Of a DNA stretch of 64,000 nucleotides, positions 1 through 8,726 are shown one piece after another. Position 1 is the first letter of the stretch, and each line of letters opens with the position of its first letter. A model generated the notes under the pieces. The model ran no database searches. It saw only the letters and a program-made list of their open reading frames with translations, and had not been told where the DNA came from. The translations under genes were made by a program, and so were the position numbers. Source of the stretch: Rhizobium sp. FKL33 (GTDB taxonomy: Bacteria > Pseudomonadota > Alphaproteobacteria > Rhizobiales > Rhizobiaceae); assembly GCF_005222915.1 (NCBI RefSeq), contig NZ_STFX01000036.1:1-64000 (forward strand). Direction: 5' to 3'.

Positions 1-3
1 TCT

Positions 4-1758
4 TTGGTAAAATTCTTCTGCTTCGGCATTCCGGTTTCCTTTCAACTCAAGAAAACCTCTCCACTTTTCCGATGCAAGTCCACATCATGGGGTGGGTACA
101 TGCGCCTCTTCCTTCGACTTGTCGCAGCAGCCGAGCAGACGATGTCGCCTGATGACTGGGACTATTGGCCCAAATTTCAGGAATTTCGACGTGAGTCTTA
201 CCGCGGGATCACGCACGGATACAGCTCGATCACCAATCTCAACCTTCTCCTGGAAGTGTTGGAGGAAAATGCCAAGTCAGGCGTCATGTTCGCTCCGCCA
301 CGGATTGAGACGAAATTTCACGACCATGCAACGGAAGCCAGCTATTCGGATCAGCAAAAAAAACCAGTGAGACCGAAGGAACTGCCCGGAGGTAAATATA
401 AGCCGTTTTCCAATGTATTCGTGTCGAAATTGATTCGTATTTGCCTCTGGTTGCAAGACAATATTGCAGATCAGTTTCTTGACTGTTGGGAACTCGCGGA
501 AAAGCTCCCTCGTGAGGAGCGATATTGCGAACAGGTTGCGCGGAAGCGACTGCGCCGTGCCCAAATTGAATTGTTCGCCAAGTTTCCATGGAAGGACCGG
601 GAAGGTAACCCACTAACCGCCCTTCCTTTTGATATCCATCAGCGAACGGCTGCGAGTTGGGACTTGTCGACCAAATGGCCGCCCGAAAGCTACAGCACCA
701 TTACATCATTCCTTGCGGTTCTGCAGGTATGCAATGCATCTGTCCTAGCCTTCTGTACGGGCGGTCGCCATCATGAGGTCGCCGGAATGGAGAGCGGCGG
801 GATAGACAATGGCTTGATGCACGCAACCACATTCAAGTTCAGTCGGCGGGTCGGTGGCGTTGAGAGAGAGTGGCCGCTGCACCCGATCGCCGAACGGGCC
901 ATCGCCATACAGGAGAGATTGGCGTCCCTGGTCCGTCCATCTGGGACGCAACATCTGTGGGTTCAGATCAAGGCCAGCGCGCAAGACGAGAAGGGAACAC
1001 CACTCGCAAGCATCACCCAACAATCACATCAAGCACTCTCATACCTCGGCATGGATGAGTGGTCGGAAGGGACGATTCATCTTCACCGATGGCGGCATAC
1101 GATTGCCAGGTTGATCGGCATTACGGTGGACGAGGCCCAAGAGGTCATAATGGACCTCCTTGGTCATAGAGGGGTCGAAGCCGGATTGACCTACCTTTTG
1201 TCTCATCCAGATGTCGCGGCCGACGCTATCAGAGTGTCGGAAGAGGCGGCATTGGTCCTGGCCAAGGACGCGCTCCGTGAGGTTGAACAGGGTACAGCAG
1301 GCGGACAGGGCGCTGAGCGGCTGTCCGTCGCGCTTGAGGATTACAAGATGCGACGCGGAATACTGGCGTTGGGCACCGACGACATCGAAGAGGCCGCGCA
1401 CCTGCTCACCATAGAAGGTACCGCGTTTCGTCGCGTCCGCGGCGGAATATTGTGCACAAAGGCGGTCGGCCAATCAGCTCCCTGTATCCGTGGCCGAGGG
1501 CGGGAGGACATTGGCTCCTGCAGTACGGGGTGCGACAGAAGATTGGAGCTCGAGATCGAGCGAAAGGCATTTGCGGTAGAGCTTACACAAATGGCCAAAC
1601 AATTCATGGCCACGCCGCATGACCATATAATGATCCGCGCACGTCTGAAGGGGCAACTCTTGGCGCAATCGCGACGTTGGCCCAAACAAGGCAGGGAGAT
1701 TTTGGAATCCCTCTTGCCGCGTTCAGACATCGCGGAGATTTTCCGTGAAGCAGCCTAA
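4..1758 (+). CDS. Tyrosine recombinase / site-specific integrase (Tn554 TnpB-like), possibly 5'-truncated by window edge
   Basis: Site-specific DNA recombinase of the tyrosine class. The catalytic pattern is visible: an Arg in TGGRHHEVAG near residue 253, the H-x-x-R box in LHRWRHT (H361, R364), then LLGHRG near 388 and the likely nucleophile Tyr near 397. A Cys-rich segment (about residues 478-505) follows the catalytic domain, as in the long second recombinase of Tn554-like elements (known from the family). The first usable start in the window is a TTG three bases in, so the true start may lie upstream. It overlaps the next gene by 14 bp, so the two are probably one transcript. Long elements of this type usually carry two or three recombinases; any partner would be left of the window. 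Confidence 0.8.
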   Translation: MVKFFCFGIPVSFQLKKTSPLFRCKSTSWGGYMRLFLRLVAAAEQTMSPDDWDYWPKFQEFRRESYRGITHGYSSITNLNLLLEVLEENAKSGVMFAPPRIETKFHDHATEASYSDQQKKPVRPKELPGGKYKPFSNVFVSKLIRICLWLQDNIADQFLDCWELAEKLPREERYCEQVARKRLRRAQIELFAKFPWKDREGNPLTALPFDIHQRTAASWDLSTKWPPESYSTITSFLAVLQVCNASVLAFCTGGRHHEVAGMESGGIDNGLMHATTFKFSRRVGGVEREWPLHPIAERAIAIQERLASLVRPSGTQHLWVQIKASAQDEKGTPLASITQQSHQALSYLGMDEWSEGTIHLHRWRHTIARLIGITVDEAQEVIMDLLGHRGVEAGLTYLLSHPDVAADAIRVSEEAALVLAKDALREVEQGTAGGQGAERLSVALEDYKMRRGILALGTDDIEEAAHLLTIEGTAFRRVRGGILCTKAVGQSAPCIRGRGREDIGSCSTGCDRRLELEIERKAFAVELTQMAKQFMATPHDHIMIRARLKGQLLAQSRRWPKQGREILESLLPRSDIAEIFREAA

Positions 1759-2230
1759 GCCAAAATTGGCGTCAGAACGACGGTCGAAACCTTGGCCGCC
1801 AGCTCGACCACCATCCAATCTCGATGTCGATGAGAAACTCGACTTCGTCATGGCTGAGATTAAGGCTGAAGTAGCCGCTGGAAAGAAGCCCTTCTCCCCC
1901 TCTGGTCGCGGCCCCAATCTCCAGATGGTCCTTTGGCGGGCGGGGTTCTCCCCAGCATTTCTTGAAGCCAAACGGGTCAGCGAAGAACGTGACCGGAAGC
2001 AGGCCGAGCGGAAAGACAAGATACATAGGTGGTTGGCATCATTATTCGGCGAGGAGGCTGTGGATCAGCGGGCAGATAGCGATGCTCGGGGGCAAGGATC
2101 AACCTCAGATAACAATGGGGGTTCGGGAGGTGAACTCGACGAATTCAAGCAGTACATCCACGATCTGGAATTAGAATTGGTGGAAGCCCATGCCAAGATT
2201 GCCGAGCTCAGTGCCAAAAAGGGGCTGTAG
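1745..2230 (+). CDS. Small coiled-coil protein coupled to the recombinase (TnpC-like)
   Basis: A 161-residue charged protein starting at a GTG inside the end of the recombinase gene. The N-terminal half is basic and Pro-rich. The middle part resembles a small winged or replication-type fold (GRGPNLQMVLWRAGFSPAF). The last 35 residues form a heptad-like helix suited to a coiled coil (DELEL-type pattern up to the stop). Tn554-type elements encode a small coiled-coil accessory (TnpC) after TnpB, and position plus overlap fit that role. The assignment rests on context and architecture, not on a recognised motif. Confidence 0.6.
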   Translation: MKQPKPKLASERRSKPWPPARPPSNLDVDEKLDFVMAEIKAEVAAGKKPFSPSGRGPNLQMVLWRAGFSPAFLEAKRVSEERDRKQAERKDKIHRWLASLFGEEAVDQRADSDARGQGSTSDNNGGSGGELDEFKQYIHDLELELVEAHAKIAELSAKKGL

Positions 2231-2247
2231 ATTCGTCATCTACCGCA

Positions 2248-4116
2248 TCAGAAGATGTCACGTAGGGCCTCCAGAAACTGTTCACCGTACTTTTGAAGCT
2301 TCACCGTACCCAAACCCGGAATAGATGCCATTTCCGACATGTCGCGCGGTATAGTGGTCGCCATGGCCACGAGCGTTGCATCGTTGAAGACCATATACGG
2401 AGCCAAGCCGGCTTCACGAGCGATTTCGAGCCGAAGTTTTCGAAGCCTCTCAAACGTTTCGTGCGCCGCCGGGTCAAGACCATCGCGGGCGGGGTTCCGG
2501 AGTCTTGCGGCCTTGGATGTCCTGTGGGGTCGATCTCGCCTGAACATCAGCGTTCGATCACGTTTGAACACCGCTGCCGCATCCGCCTCCAATTTGATCG
2601 CGCCGAACGCGTCATGATCGACATAGATGTATCCCAACGACAACAGCTGCCTGAAGACCGATTGCCATGTGCCTGGAGAATGGCCCCGACCTTGACCAAA
2701 CACCTTCAGTTCGTCGTGGCGAAATCGCTTGACCCGATCCGACGGTTTCCCCGTGATCACGTCGATCAAATGTCCGGTCCCGAAGCGTTCGGATGTGCGA
2801 TATGCGGCCGCGAGCGCTACAATTGCTGCGTCCGTTGCGTTCCAGGAGTCCACCGGCTCTCGGCAGGTGTCACAATTTCCGCATTTGCCAGGATGCTTCT
2901 CTCCAAAATGCCCCAGGAGCGCGCTCCGTCTGCATCCTGCAGTTTCGCATATTGCCAGTAGCGCATTCAATTTTGAGCGTTCGACACGCTTAATCTCGTC
3001 CGGAGAATTTCCTTCATCAATCATGCGGCGGCGCTGCACCACGTCGGCCATTCCGTACATCATGAAGGCCGCCGACGGCAGGCCATCGCGCCCCGCACGC
3101 CCTGTCTCCTGATAGTACGCCTCGACCGATCCGGGTATGTCGGTATGGGCGACGTAACGGACGTTGGGTTTATCGACTCCCATGCCGAAAGCGACCGTTG
3201 CGACGAGGCACAGGCCTTCTTCATTCAGGAAGGCGTCCTGATTAGAGTTTTTTTCCTCCGGAGCCATTCCAGCGTGATAGGGTAATGCCCGGATACCTTC
3301 GTCGTTGAGCATCTCCGCGGTCTCGTCGACCTTCCTGCGCGAAAGGCAATAAACGATCCCGCTGTCGCCTTCATGTCGTTTCAGGAAGTCTAATAACTGC
3401 TGTTTCGGCTTTTCCCGCTCAGCAATTGTGTACGAGATGTTCGGACGATCGAAACTCGTGATGAACACGGATGCCTGATCAAGCCGCAACACTCGGAGGA
3501 TGTCCTCCCGTGTGTGTTCGTCGGCGGTTGCCGTAAGCGCGAGGCGTGGAACCCCGGGAAACATTTCAGGTAAGGAAGCCAGACCACGATACTCGGGGCG
3601 GAAATCGTGCCCCCAGGAGCTTACGCAGTGGGCTTCGTCTATGGCAATCAACGACACTTTTTGCCAACCGATTGTGGAGCGGAAGCCCTCGGTGACGACC
3701 CGCTCCGGCGTCACATAGAGAAGCTTAATCTTTCCGTTTCCAAGGTCCTGGCGAGTAGAGCGCATTTCGTCCGGAGTCATCGCAGAATTTATCGCCACCG
3801 CGTCCACGCCCAGTGCCCGCAATGCGGCGACTTGATCTCGCATCAATGAAATCAGGGGCGAAATCACGATCGCCAAGCCGTCTCGACATAGAGCAGGTAT
3901 TTGATAACAAATAGATTTTCCCGCGCCTGTAGGGAAGAGCACAAGGGCGTCGCCTCCGCGGACCACATGTCGGACCACCTCTTCCTGCCGACCGCGAAAC
4001 GCCGGGTAACCGTAAACCTCCTGCAATACGTGACGCGGGTCTCTTTCGCGAATTGTTGCCGGCGACTTGAAGTCTTTTAGAGAGTTTGAAACAGGCATTT
4101 CGGGCGATTCCATCAT
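2248..4116 (-). CDS. recQ: ATP-dependent DNA helicase RecQ
   Basis: A 3'-5' superfamily 2 helicase that unwinds DNA in recombination and repair. Visible motifs are Walker A (PTGAGKS, residues 62-68), DEAH (160-163) followed by the [13 protein letters not shown] segment, ALTATAD, motif V/VI with [11 protein letters not shown], the RecQ zinc site (GNCDTC and upstream Cys), a winged-helix region and a C-terminal HRDC domain (about residues 545-622). At 622 residues it has normal RecQ length. AGGAGG directly abuts the first of two tandem ATG codons, so the exact start is uncertain by a few residues. It is transcribed away from the CBASS operon. A RecQ beside a recombinase and a defence operon may be a cargo paralog rather than the chromosomal copy. 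Confidence 0.93.
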   Translation of the reverse strand: MMESPEMPVSNSLKDFKSPATIRERDPRHVLQEVYGYPAFRGRQEEVVRHVVRGGDALVLFPTGAGKSICYQIPALCRDGLAIVISPLISLMRDQVAALRALGVDAVAINSAMTPDEMRSTRQDLGNGKIKLLYVTPERVVTEGFRSTIGWQKVSLIAIDEAHCVSSWGHDFRPEYRGLASLPEMFPGVPRLALTATADEHTREDILRVLRLDQASVFITSFDRPNISYTIAEREKPKQQLLDFLKRHEGDSGIVYCLSRRKVDETAEMLNDEGIRALPYHAGMAPEEKNSNQDAFLNEEGLCLVATVAFGMGVDKPNVRYVAHTDIPGSVEAYYQETGRAGRDGLPSAAFMMYGMADVVQRRRMIDEGNSPDEIKRVERSKLNALLAICETAGCRRSALLGHFGEKHPGKCGNCDTCREPVDSWNATDAAIVALAAAYRTSERFGTGHLIDVITGKPSDRVKRFRHDELKVFGQGRGHSPGTWQSVFRQLLSLGYIYVDHDAFGAIKLEADAAAVFKRDRTLMFRRDRPHRTSKAARLRNPARDGLDPAAHETFERLRKLRLEIAREAGLAPYMVFNDATLVAMATTIPRDMSEMASIPGLGTVKLQKYGEQFLEALRDIF

Positions 4117-4274
4117 CCTCCTATGTTTATATGCATATCGTCGAAGGCAAGACTTTAAACCGCGATGAATGCCATTTCGGCCTGAGAGCCGGCCGGAATT
4201 GCTCCTCTTTTGTGAATGACAAAGACCTCGGGTCGATTATCGAAGGAAGACGCCTAAAACGCTTTATGGCAAAG

Positions 4275-4292
4275 ACTCCGAAAGTTCGGAGT
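4275..4292. promoter_or_regulatory. Perfect inverted repeat upstream of the CBASS promoter (candidate CapH operator)
   Basis: ACTCCGAA-AG-TTCGGAGT is a perfect 8-bp dyad with a 2-bp spacer. The right arm and its flank (4284-4300) match 15 of 17 bases at 9984-10000 in the promoter of the XRE regulator gene. It is centred about 60 bp before the inferred CBASS transcription start. It could bind the XRE protein. Confidence 0.6.
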
Positions 4293-4309
4293 AGGCGTAT
4301 TTCCTGTTC

Positions 4310-4339
4310 TTGACATTTCCGCTGGAGTCCCCATATCTT
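4310..4339 (+). promoter_or_regulatory. Candidate sigma-70 promoter of the CBASS operon
   Basis: TTGACA at 4310-4315 is a perfect -35 box. After 18 bp follows TATCTT at 4334-4339 as -10. This leaves a leader of roughly 140 bases before the chosen start of the first CBASS gene. Confidence 0.5.
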
Positions 4340-4391
4340 GTTCGGTGTGGCGATATGGCTATTGCTTCTTTGACAGCATTGGTGACACATG

Positions 4392-4419
4392 TTGTGCTAT
4401 ATTGCATCTTGATGCACAA
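4392..4419. repeat. Inverted repeat in the CBASS leader
   Basis: TTGTGC at 4392-4397 pairs with GCACAA at 4414-4419, and an inner GCATC-TT-GATGC (4404-4415) forms a second hairpin. It sits in an AT-rich leader about 70 bases before the first gene. It may be an operator or an RNA structure. Confidence 0.4.
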
Positions 4420-4489
4420 TATGTAGTATACCGTGAAACGGAATCGGCGGACTCATTTTGCTGAGGACGTATCGAACAGAGGTGAGCGC

Positions 4490-5359
4490 ATGGACGCAAT
4501 CGTCGAGAACATTCTTCTGCCGCGCAAAGACTTCGGCGACGCTTGGGACGCGATTAAGGTGGAGTCGTCGGTCAAGCAGCGCCTTCTCGCCCAGTCGATC
4601 CTCTCATTGCAGCTCCGCGAAAGATTTGCCTTTGAATCGATGCCGATCCACGGCTTGATCGTCATGACCGGCCCTCCGGGGACGGGCAAGACGACGCTGG
4701 CGCGCGGTCTGGCCAACCAGGTCGCGAAGGCGTTGGGATCGGTTCGCTACCTCCAGCTCGACCCGCACGCTCTTGGAAGCTCGTCGCTCGGCAAGAGCCA
4801 GAAGGAAGTCTCGAAGATTTTCCAGCAGACGATCCCCGAGTTCGCAGCCAATGAGCCGACGATCGTCCTGCTCGACGAAGTCGAGACCTTGGCGGCGGAC
4901 CGGCAGAAAATGAGCCTCGACGCCAATCCCATCGATGCGCACCGGGCGACGGACGCCGCGCTGGCCGGGATCGACCTGCTCTCCCGCACCCATCGCAACA
5001 CGCTTCTGATCGCGACGACTAACTATCCGAAGGCAGTCGACCGCGCGTTGCTCTCCCGGGCGGACTGGATCGAGGACATCGGTCCGCCGAACGCCGAGGC
5101 CCGCCGCGAAATCATCCTCGACACGCTTGGCCTTCTCGCTAAGCACTGGGCGAAGGTCGGCGACCTGAAAAATGACATTGCCGCGTTTGTCGAAGCGTCT
5201 GAGGGGATGGACGGCCGCAGGCTCAGGAAGGCGATCACGGCCGCCGGCGCGATTTCGATCGACACCGCCAAGGACCTCAACAAGCTCACGGCCGACCATG
5301 TGACCGCGACGCTCAAGCGCGCCGCATCGCAGGCCGACGTTCAGGGAGACGCAGCATGA
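4490..5359 (+). CDS. cap6: CBASS TRIP13/Pch2-like AAA+ ATPase (Cap6)
   Basis: An AAA+ remodeller that, in type III CBASS, opens the HORMA protein and so resets the alarm (known for the family). Visible are Walker A GPPGTGKTT (residues 61-69), Walker B IVLLDE (125-130), sensor-1 IATTNYP (174-180) and a C-terminal lid with the SEGMDGRRLRKAI segment. The ATG at 4490 is chosen because GAGGTGA lies just before it; an in-frame GTG at 4433 would add 19 residues. It overlaps the next gene by ATGA. It is the first gene of a five-gene operon with a HORMA protein and a CD-NTase, which fixes the role. Confidence 0.88.
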   Translation: MDAIVENILLPRKDFGDAWDAIKVESSVKQRLLAQSILSLQLRERFAFESMPIHGLIVMTGPPGTGKTTLARGLANQVAKALGSVRYLQLDPHALGSSSLGKSQKEVSKIFQQTIPEFAANEPTIVLLDEVETLAADRQKMSLDANPIDAHRATDAALAGIDLLSRTHRNTLLIATTNYPKAVDRALLSRADWIEDIGPPNAEARREIILDTLGLLAKHWAKVGDLKNDIAAFVEASEGMDGRRLRKAITAAGAISIDTAKDLNKLTADHVTATLKRAASQADVQGDAA

Positions 5360-5814
5360 AGGTGAAGCGTACCATTGCATCCATTCCCAAGCGGTCGGCT
5401 GCCGAGACCTGGAGGGCCATCAGGGAGCTCATCACGGGCACCGGTTCGGTCGACGCCGACAAACTGTTGGCGGCGGCCAGCGTGATGGAGTCGTTGATCG
5501 CCGACGAACACCCGACGTCTGTGCCGATTGTCGTCAAGGGCGTGGGGTCGCGGCTCGTGATCTATTGCCTCTATGGCGAAGACGCGATGGAGGCGGACCT
5601 CGAGGTCGAGAAGCTCACCTGGAACCCCACGGCGGGCAACTGGGCGATGACCGCCCCCACCGACGCCGACGACGTCAAATGGATGAACGACACGCTTGCG
5701 AAACGGTGTGCTCGCATCACCGTGCACGACGTCAACACGGCCGTGGACGAGGCGGAGGAAAATTCCACGGCACCGGCGAAATCGCTTGCCGTCAACTGGG
5801 GAGCGATCGAATAA
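5356..5814 (+). CDS. CBASS accessory protein, possible second HORMA-like protein (Cap8-like)
   Basis: A 152-residue protein whose ATG overlaps the TRIP13-like gene (ATGA) and which ends one base before the HORMA gene, so it is an integral part of the operon. It has an N-terminal helix, a beta-rich core (VPIVVKGVGSRLVIYCLYG, then LTWNP...WAMTAP) and a loose acidic C-terminus (DEAEEN...). Some type III CBASS operons carry two HORMA proteins, and position and size fit the second. I do not see a decisive HORMA signature. It could instead be an adaptor or peptide provider that closes the HORMA seat belt. Confidence 0.6.
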   Translation: MKVKRTIASIPKRSAAETWRAIRELITGTGSVDADKLLAAASVMESLIADEHPTSVPIVVKGVGSRLVIYCLYGEDAMEADLEVEKLTWNPTAGNWAMTAPTDADDVKWMNDTLAKRCARITVHDVNTAVDEAEENSTAPAKSLAVNWGAIE

Positions 5815-5815
5815 G

Positions 5816-6313
5816 ATGGCCGTCAGCACGCACAACTATACCAGGACGAACACGGCCATCTACGTGTCCGACAAGGTCCGCAATCTGATGCGCCTCCTGA
5901 TCATTAACTACGGTCTGGACCCGACCAAGCTGGTCGACGCATGGTCGGATTGGGTCCAGGACGCCGCGCGTCAATGGATGGAAGACGGCGATCTCAAGAG
6001 CTTCGTCATCGAGTTCTATAAACCTGGCTCGTCGACGGCCTCCGCCCGGTGGGACTTCCCGATCCGCTATGACGGCTCCGACATCGACCAGATGTGGATC
6101 GACACCGACTTCCTGAAGGGCACCTTCGCCAAGGCACCCGCGCCGCCTCCCGGATGCACGTATCGGATTCTGCTCCAACCCGGTCCCGGCGCGCGTTCGC
6201 TGCCCGGCATGAGCAGCGCTTCGTACCTCAGCCTCGCAGGGCTCACCGCCCGCCAGGCGGGCACGGTAATTGGGACCCCTGACATCATGGCATCGGCGAC
6301 TTATTACAGATGA
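5816..6313 (+). CDS. cap7: CBASS bacterial HORMA-domain protein (Cap7)
   Basis: HORMA proteins of type III CBASS bind a closure peptide, then dock on and activate the CD-NTase (known). This 165-residue protein begins with the MAVST..NYTRTNTAIYVSDKVRNLM stretch typical of bacterial HORMA proteins. It continues through an acidic beta-hairpin region (WRQ..MEDGDLKSFVIEFY) and a C-terminal seat-belt-like part. The ATG follows the preceding stop by one base; longer in-frame starts run inside the previous gene and are unlikely. It overlaps the nucleotidyltransferase gene by ATGA. The identification comes from sequence style plus its fixed place between a TRIP13-like gene and a CD-NTase. Confidence 0.78.
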   Translation: MAVSTHNYTRTNTAIYVSDKVRNLMRLLIINYGLDPTKLVDAWSDWVQDAARQWMEDGDLKSFVIEFYKPGSSTASARWDFPIRYDGSDIDQMWIDTDFLKGTFAKAPAPPPGCTYRILLQPGPGARSLPGMSSASYLSLAGLTARQAGTVIGTPDIMASATYYR

Positions 6314-7191
6314 TCAACACAGAAGAAGCATTCGAGAAGTTCCGCCAGCGCCTCGAACTCAGCGAGACCGAGCGCAAGGACACCATCAAGCGCCATGAGG
6401 AAGTCCGGGGCGTGATCAAGGGCGACTTCGTAGTCGACCGCGACATCCTCACCGGATCGTACAAGCGCCATACGAAAACCAAGCCGTTGAAGGACGTCGA
6501 CGTGTTCTTCGTCCTCGGCAAGAAAGAGCGCGACAAGTATCGCGACAAGCCTCCGGCGGACCTTATCAATGCGTTTGTAAAGACGTTGCGCCGCAAGTAC
6601 GGTGACGCCGCCGTCGAGCCAGGCCGTCGTTGCGCCACTGTCGAGTTCGAGAAGGACACGACGGACGAGGAGGGCAAGGTCCTGTCGATCGACGCGGTTC
6701 CCGCTTTCGACGTCGGCGACTGCTACGAAATCCCCGACCGGGTTCGCGGCGACTGGGTCAAGACCGATCCGGAAATCCACATGGAGCAGGCCACCAACAA
6801 GAACAAGGAGCTTAGCGGCAAATGGATTCCCCTGGTGAAAATGATCAAGCGCTGGAACCGTTCGGCGGGCAAGCCGATCAAGCCGGCCTTCCTGATCGAG
6901 GTCATGATGCAGGACCTCGTCGACCCGCCATTCACGACCTATCCAGGCGAGGTGCGGCGCTTCTTCGCCGCGGCGCAGGATGGTCTGGATCGGACGTGGC
7001 CTGATCCTGCGGGATATGGCCCTCCGGTTTCGGAGCAGATGACGCCGGAGCTTATCAAGGCCGCCAAAGAGGCGCTGCGGAAGGCCGACATCAAGGCGGC
7101 GCTGGCCGTTCAGCTTGAAAAGCAGGGCAAGCAGGGCGACGCCATCGCCCTGTGGCGCGAGATCATGGGGCGTTATTTCCCGACGAAGTGA
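6310..7191 (+). CDS. cdnC: CD-NTase, CdnC-like cyclic oligonucleotide synthase of CBASS
   Basis: It makes the cyclic di- or tri-nucleotide alarm after phage sensing. The polymerase-beta-type active site is plain: G49-S50 in LTGSYKRHT, D62 and D64 in KDVDVFF, and the third Asp in LSIDAVPAFD (D128). The C-terminal helical half includes KWIPLVKMIKRWN. The length of 293 residues fits clade C enzymes, which pair with HORMA and TRIP13. The N-terminus overlaps the HORMA stop codon, implying translational coupling. The nucleotide product cannot be read from the sequence; clade C enzymes known so far make cyclic tri-adenylate. Confidence 0.88.
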   Translation: MINTEEAFEKFRQRLELSETERKDTIKRHEEVRGVIKGDFVVDRDILTGSYKRHTKTKPLKDVDVFFVLGKKERDKYRDKPPADLINAFVKTLRRKYGDAAVEPGRRCATVEFEKDTTDEEGKVLSIDAVPAFDVGDCYEIPDRVRGDWVKTDPEIHMEQATNKNKELSGKWIPLVKMIKRWNRSAGKPIKPAFLIEVMMQDLVDPPFTTYPGEVRRFFAAAQDGLDRTWPDPAGYGPPVSEQMTPELIKAAKEALRKADIKAALAVQLEKQGKQGDAIALWREIMGRYFPTK

Positions 7192-7200
7192 GGTGCGACG

Positions 7201-8706
7201 ATGGCGGATGCGGTGCTGGCCCGGCAGCAGGGTGACGATTTTCAGGCCCGAATGTTCTGGCTGAGCGCCGCGCTTCTGCTTCGTGGCGATGGGATAGTGA
7301 CCAAGGTCGCCTTCGAAACAGGCCCCAAGGCATTCGACGACGTAGTGATCGACTACGCTGCGGGCAAAGGTCCGCTCGATCACCATGGCAAGCAGATTTT
7401 GCGGCTCCACAAGCAGTGCAAATGGCACGTCAAGCCGGGCGATTTCGGTGCGGATGAGCTCATCTTGCCGAAGTTCATCGGCGGCGAAAAGCACTCGTTC
7501 CTTAACCGGGCGCACGACGCCCAAGTCGCCTTCGCGCCGACGGGCGAAGGAGCGATGTTCGAACTCTTGACCAATTGGAACCTGCGGCGCGCTGATCCGC
7601 TCTGGAAATTGATCCGCACTGAATGGAACGCGCTCGACCTCGACCTGCTTTTCGATGGCGGCCCAGGCACCGTCATGGGCAGGCTGCGTACGGGTTGGGC
7701 AGATCATCTCGGCATAGACGAACCTGAACTCCGCAAGCTTGCCCGGACCCTGGTGTTTCACACGCGGCTTCAGTCCGGCGCTCAGCTTCGCGAGCAATTG
7801 AATGACCGGTTCGCGTCGGTAGGCATGCGGCAGATCAGTTCCGCGCAGACGGGTTTTGAGTATGACGACCTCATCCGGAAACTTCATCTGCAGGGTCGCA
7901 AGGAATTCGACCGCAAGAGCTTCGGTGAATTGGTCCGGGAACAGAACCTGCTGGCCGGGCCGCCGGAACCGGAGAGGACCATCGTCGGCGTGCGTTCCTT
8001 CATGCACCCGATCGACAATCTCTCGGCGCGCGTGCCGGACATGCTGGACCTAATCGGAGATTTCGACGGACGCTATCTGAAGGATGGCAAATCCTGGAAT
8101 GGAGACCTTCTTCCGCGGGCGCGCGAGTTCATGGTCGGTGCCGCGCAACAGGGCGACCATATGCGCCTTGTGCTCGACGCCCATGTGTCACTCGCGTTCG
8201 CCGTCGGATCGATCCTGAACGTGAAATCAGGAAAGTCGATCGAGATCGAGCAACGGACGGACGGCAAGCGCTTCTGGAAGCGCGACGATGTTCCTGTTGA
8301 CCCCGATTGGCCCGGTATCGTGGTCGAACGCGTCGAGATGGAAAGCGGCGGACCCGAACTCGCCGTCGCGATCGGCCTGACCCACGATGTCCTCCCAATG
8401 GTGAAGGACTATCTCCAGTCGCGGCCCGACATCGGGGCTCTGCTCTCGGTCGCCCTCGACAAGGGATCGTCGTCCGGGGCGAGCGTGAGGTCCGGCTCTC
8501 ACGCGATGAAGCTGGCGGAGGCCGTGGCGGCGGCCGTGCGGAAGGAAAAGCGCGGTTCGACGTTGCATCTCTTCATCGCCGCGCCGAATGGATTCACATT
8601 CTTCCTCGGGCAACAGCAGCAGGCGCTTGGTCGAACGGCGGTTTACGAGTGGGACCACGACGGTCCCCGCGGCAGCGGTTATTCCGAGGGCATCGTCGTC
8701 GGGTGA
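7201..8706 (+). CDS. cap4: CBASS effector: Cap4-type DUF4297 nuclease fused to SAVED sensor
   Basis: The effector binds the cyclic nucleotide through SAVED and then degrades DNA. The N-terminal part (about 1-220) has the PD-(D/E)xK arrangement of Cap4: E39 (AFETG), D47 (FDDVVIDY) and Q72-C73-K74 (KQCKW). The C-terminal part (about 280-501) shows SAVED hallmarks: VAIGLTHDV, then LHLFIAAPNGFTFFLGQQ and a terminal AVYEWD strand. GAGGTG precedes the ATG, nine bases after the CD-NTase stop. It is the last gene of the operon, ending 20 bases before the convergent peptidase gene. Confidence 0.82.
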   Translation: MADAVLARQQGDDFQARMFWLSAALLLRGDGIVTKVAFETGPKAFDDVVIDYAAGKGPLDHHGKQILRLHKQCKWHVKPGDFGADELILPKFIGGEKHSFLNRAHDAQVAFAPTGEGAMFELLTNWNLRRADPLWKLIRTEWNALDLDLLFDGGPGTVMGRLRTGWADHLGIDEPELRKLARTLVFHTRLQSGAQLREQLNDRFASVGMRQISSAQTGFEYDDLIRKLHLQGRKEFDRKSFGELVREQNLLAGPPEPERTIVGVRSFMHPIDNLSARVPDMLDLIGDFDGRYLKDGKSWNGDLLPRAREFMVGAAQQGDHMRLVLDAHVSLAFAVGSILNVKSGKSIEIEQRTDGKRFWKRDDVPVDPDWPGIVVERVEMESGGPELAVAIGLTHDVLPMVKDYLQSRPDIGALLSVALDKGSSSGASVRSGSHAMKLAEAVAAAVRKEKRGSTLHLFIAAPNGFTFFLGQQQQALGRTAVYEWDHDGPRGSGYSEGIVVG

Positions 8707-8726
8707 CGCTTGGCAGAGTGGTACGG

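Noticed and set aside
6304-8007. Long minus-strand open frame opposite the CBASS synthase and effector
   Set aside because: No domain and no ribosome-binding site; the plus-strand genes carry the catalytic residues.
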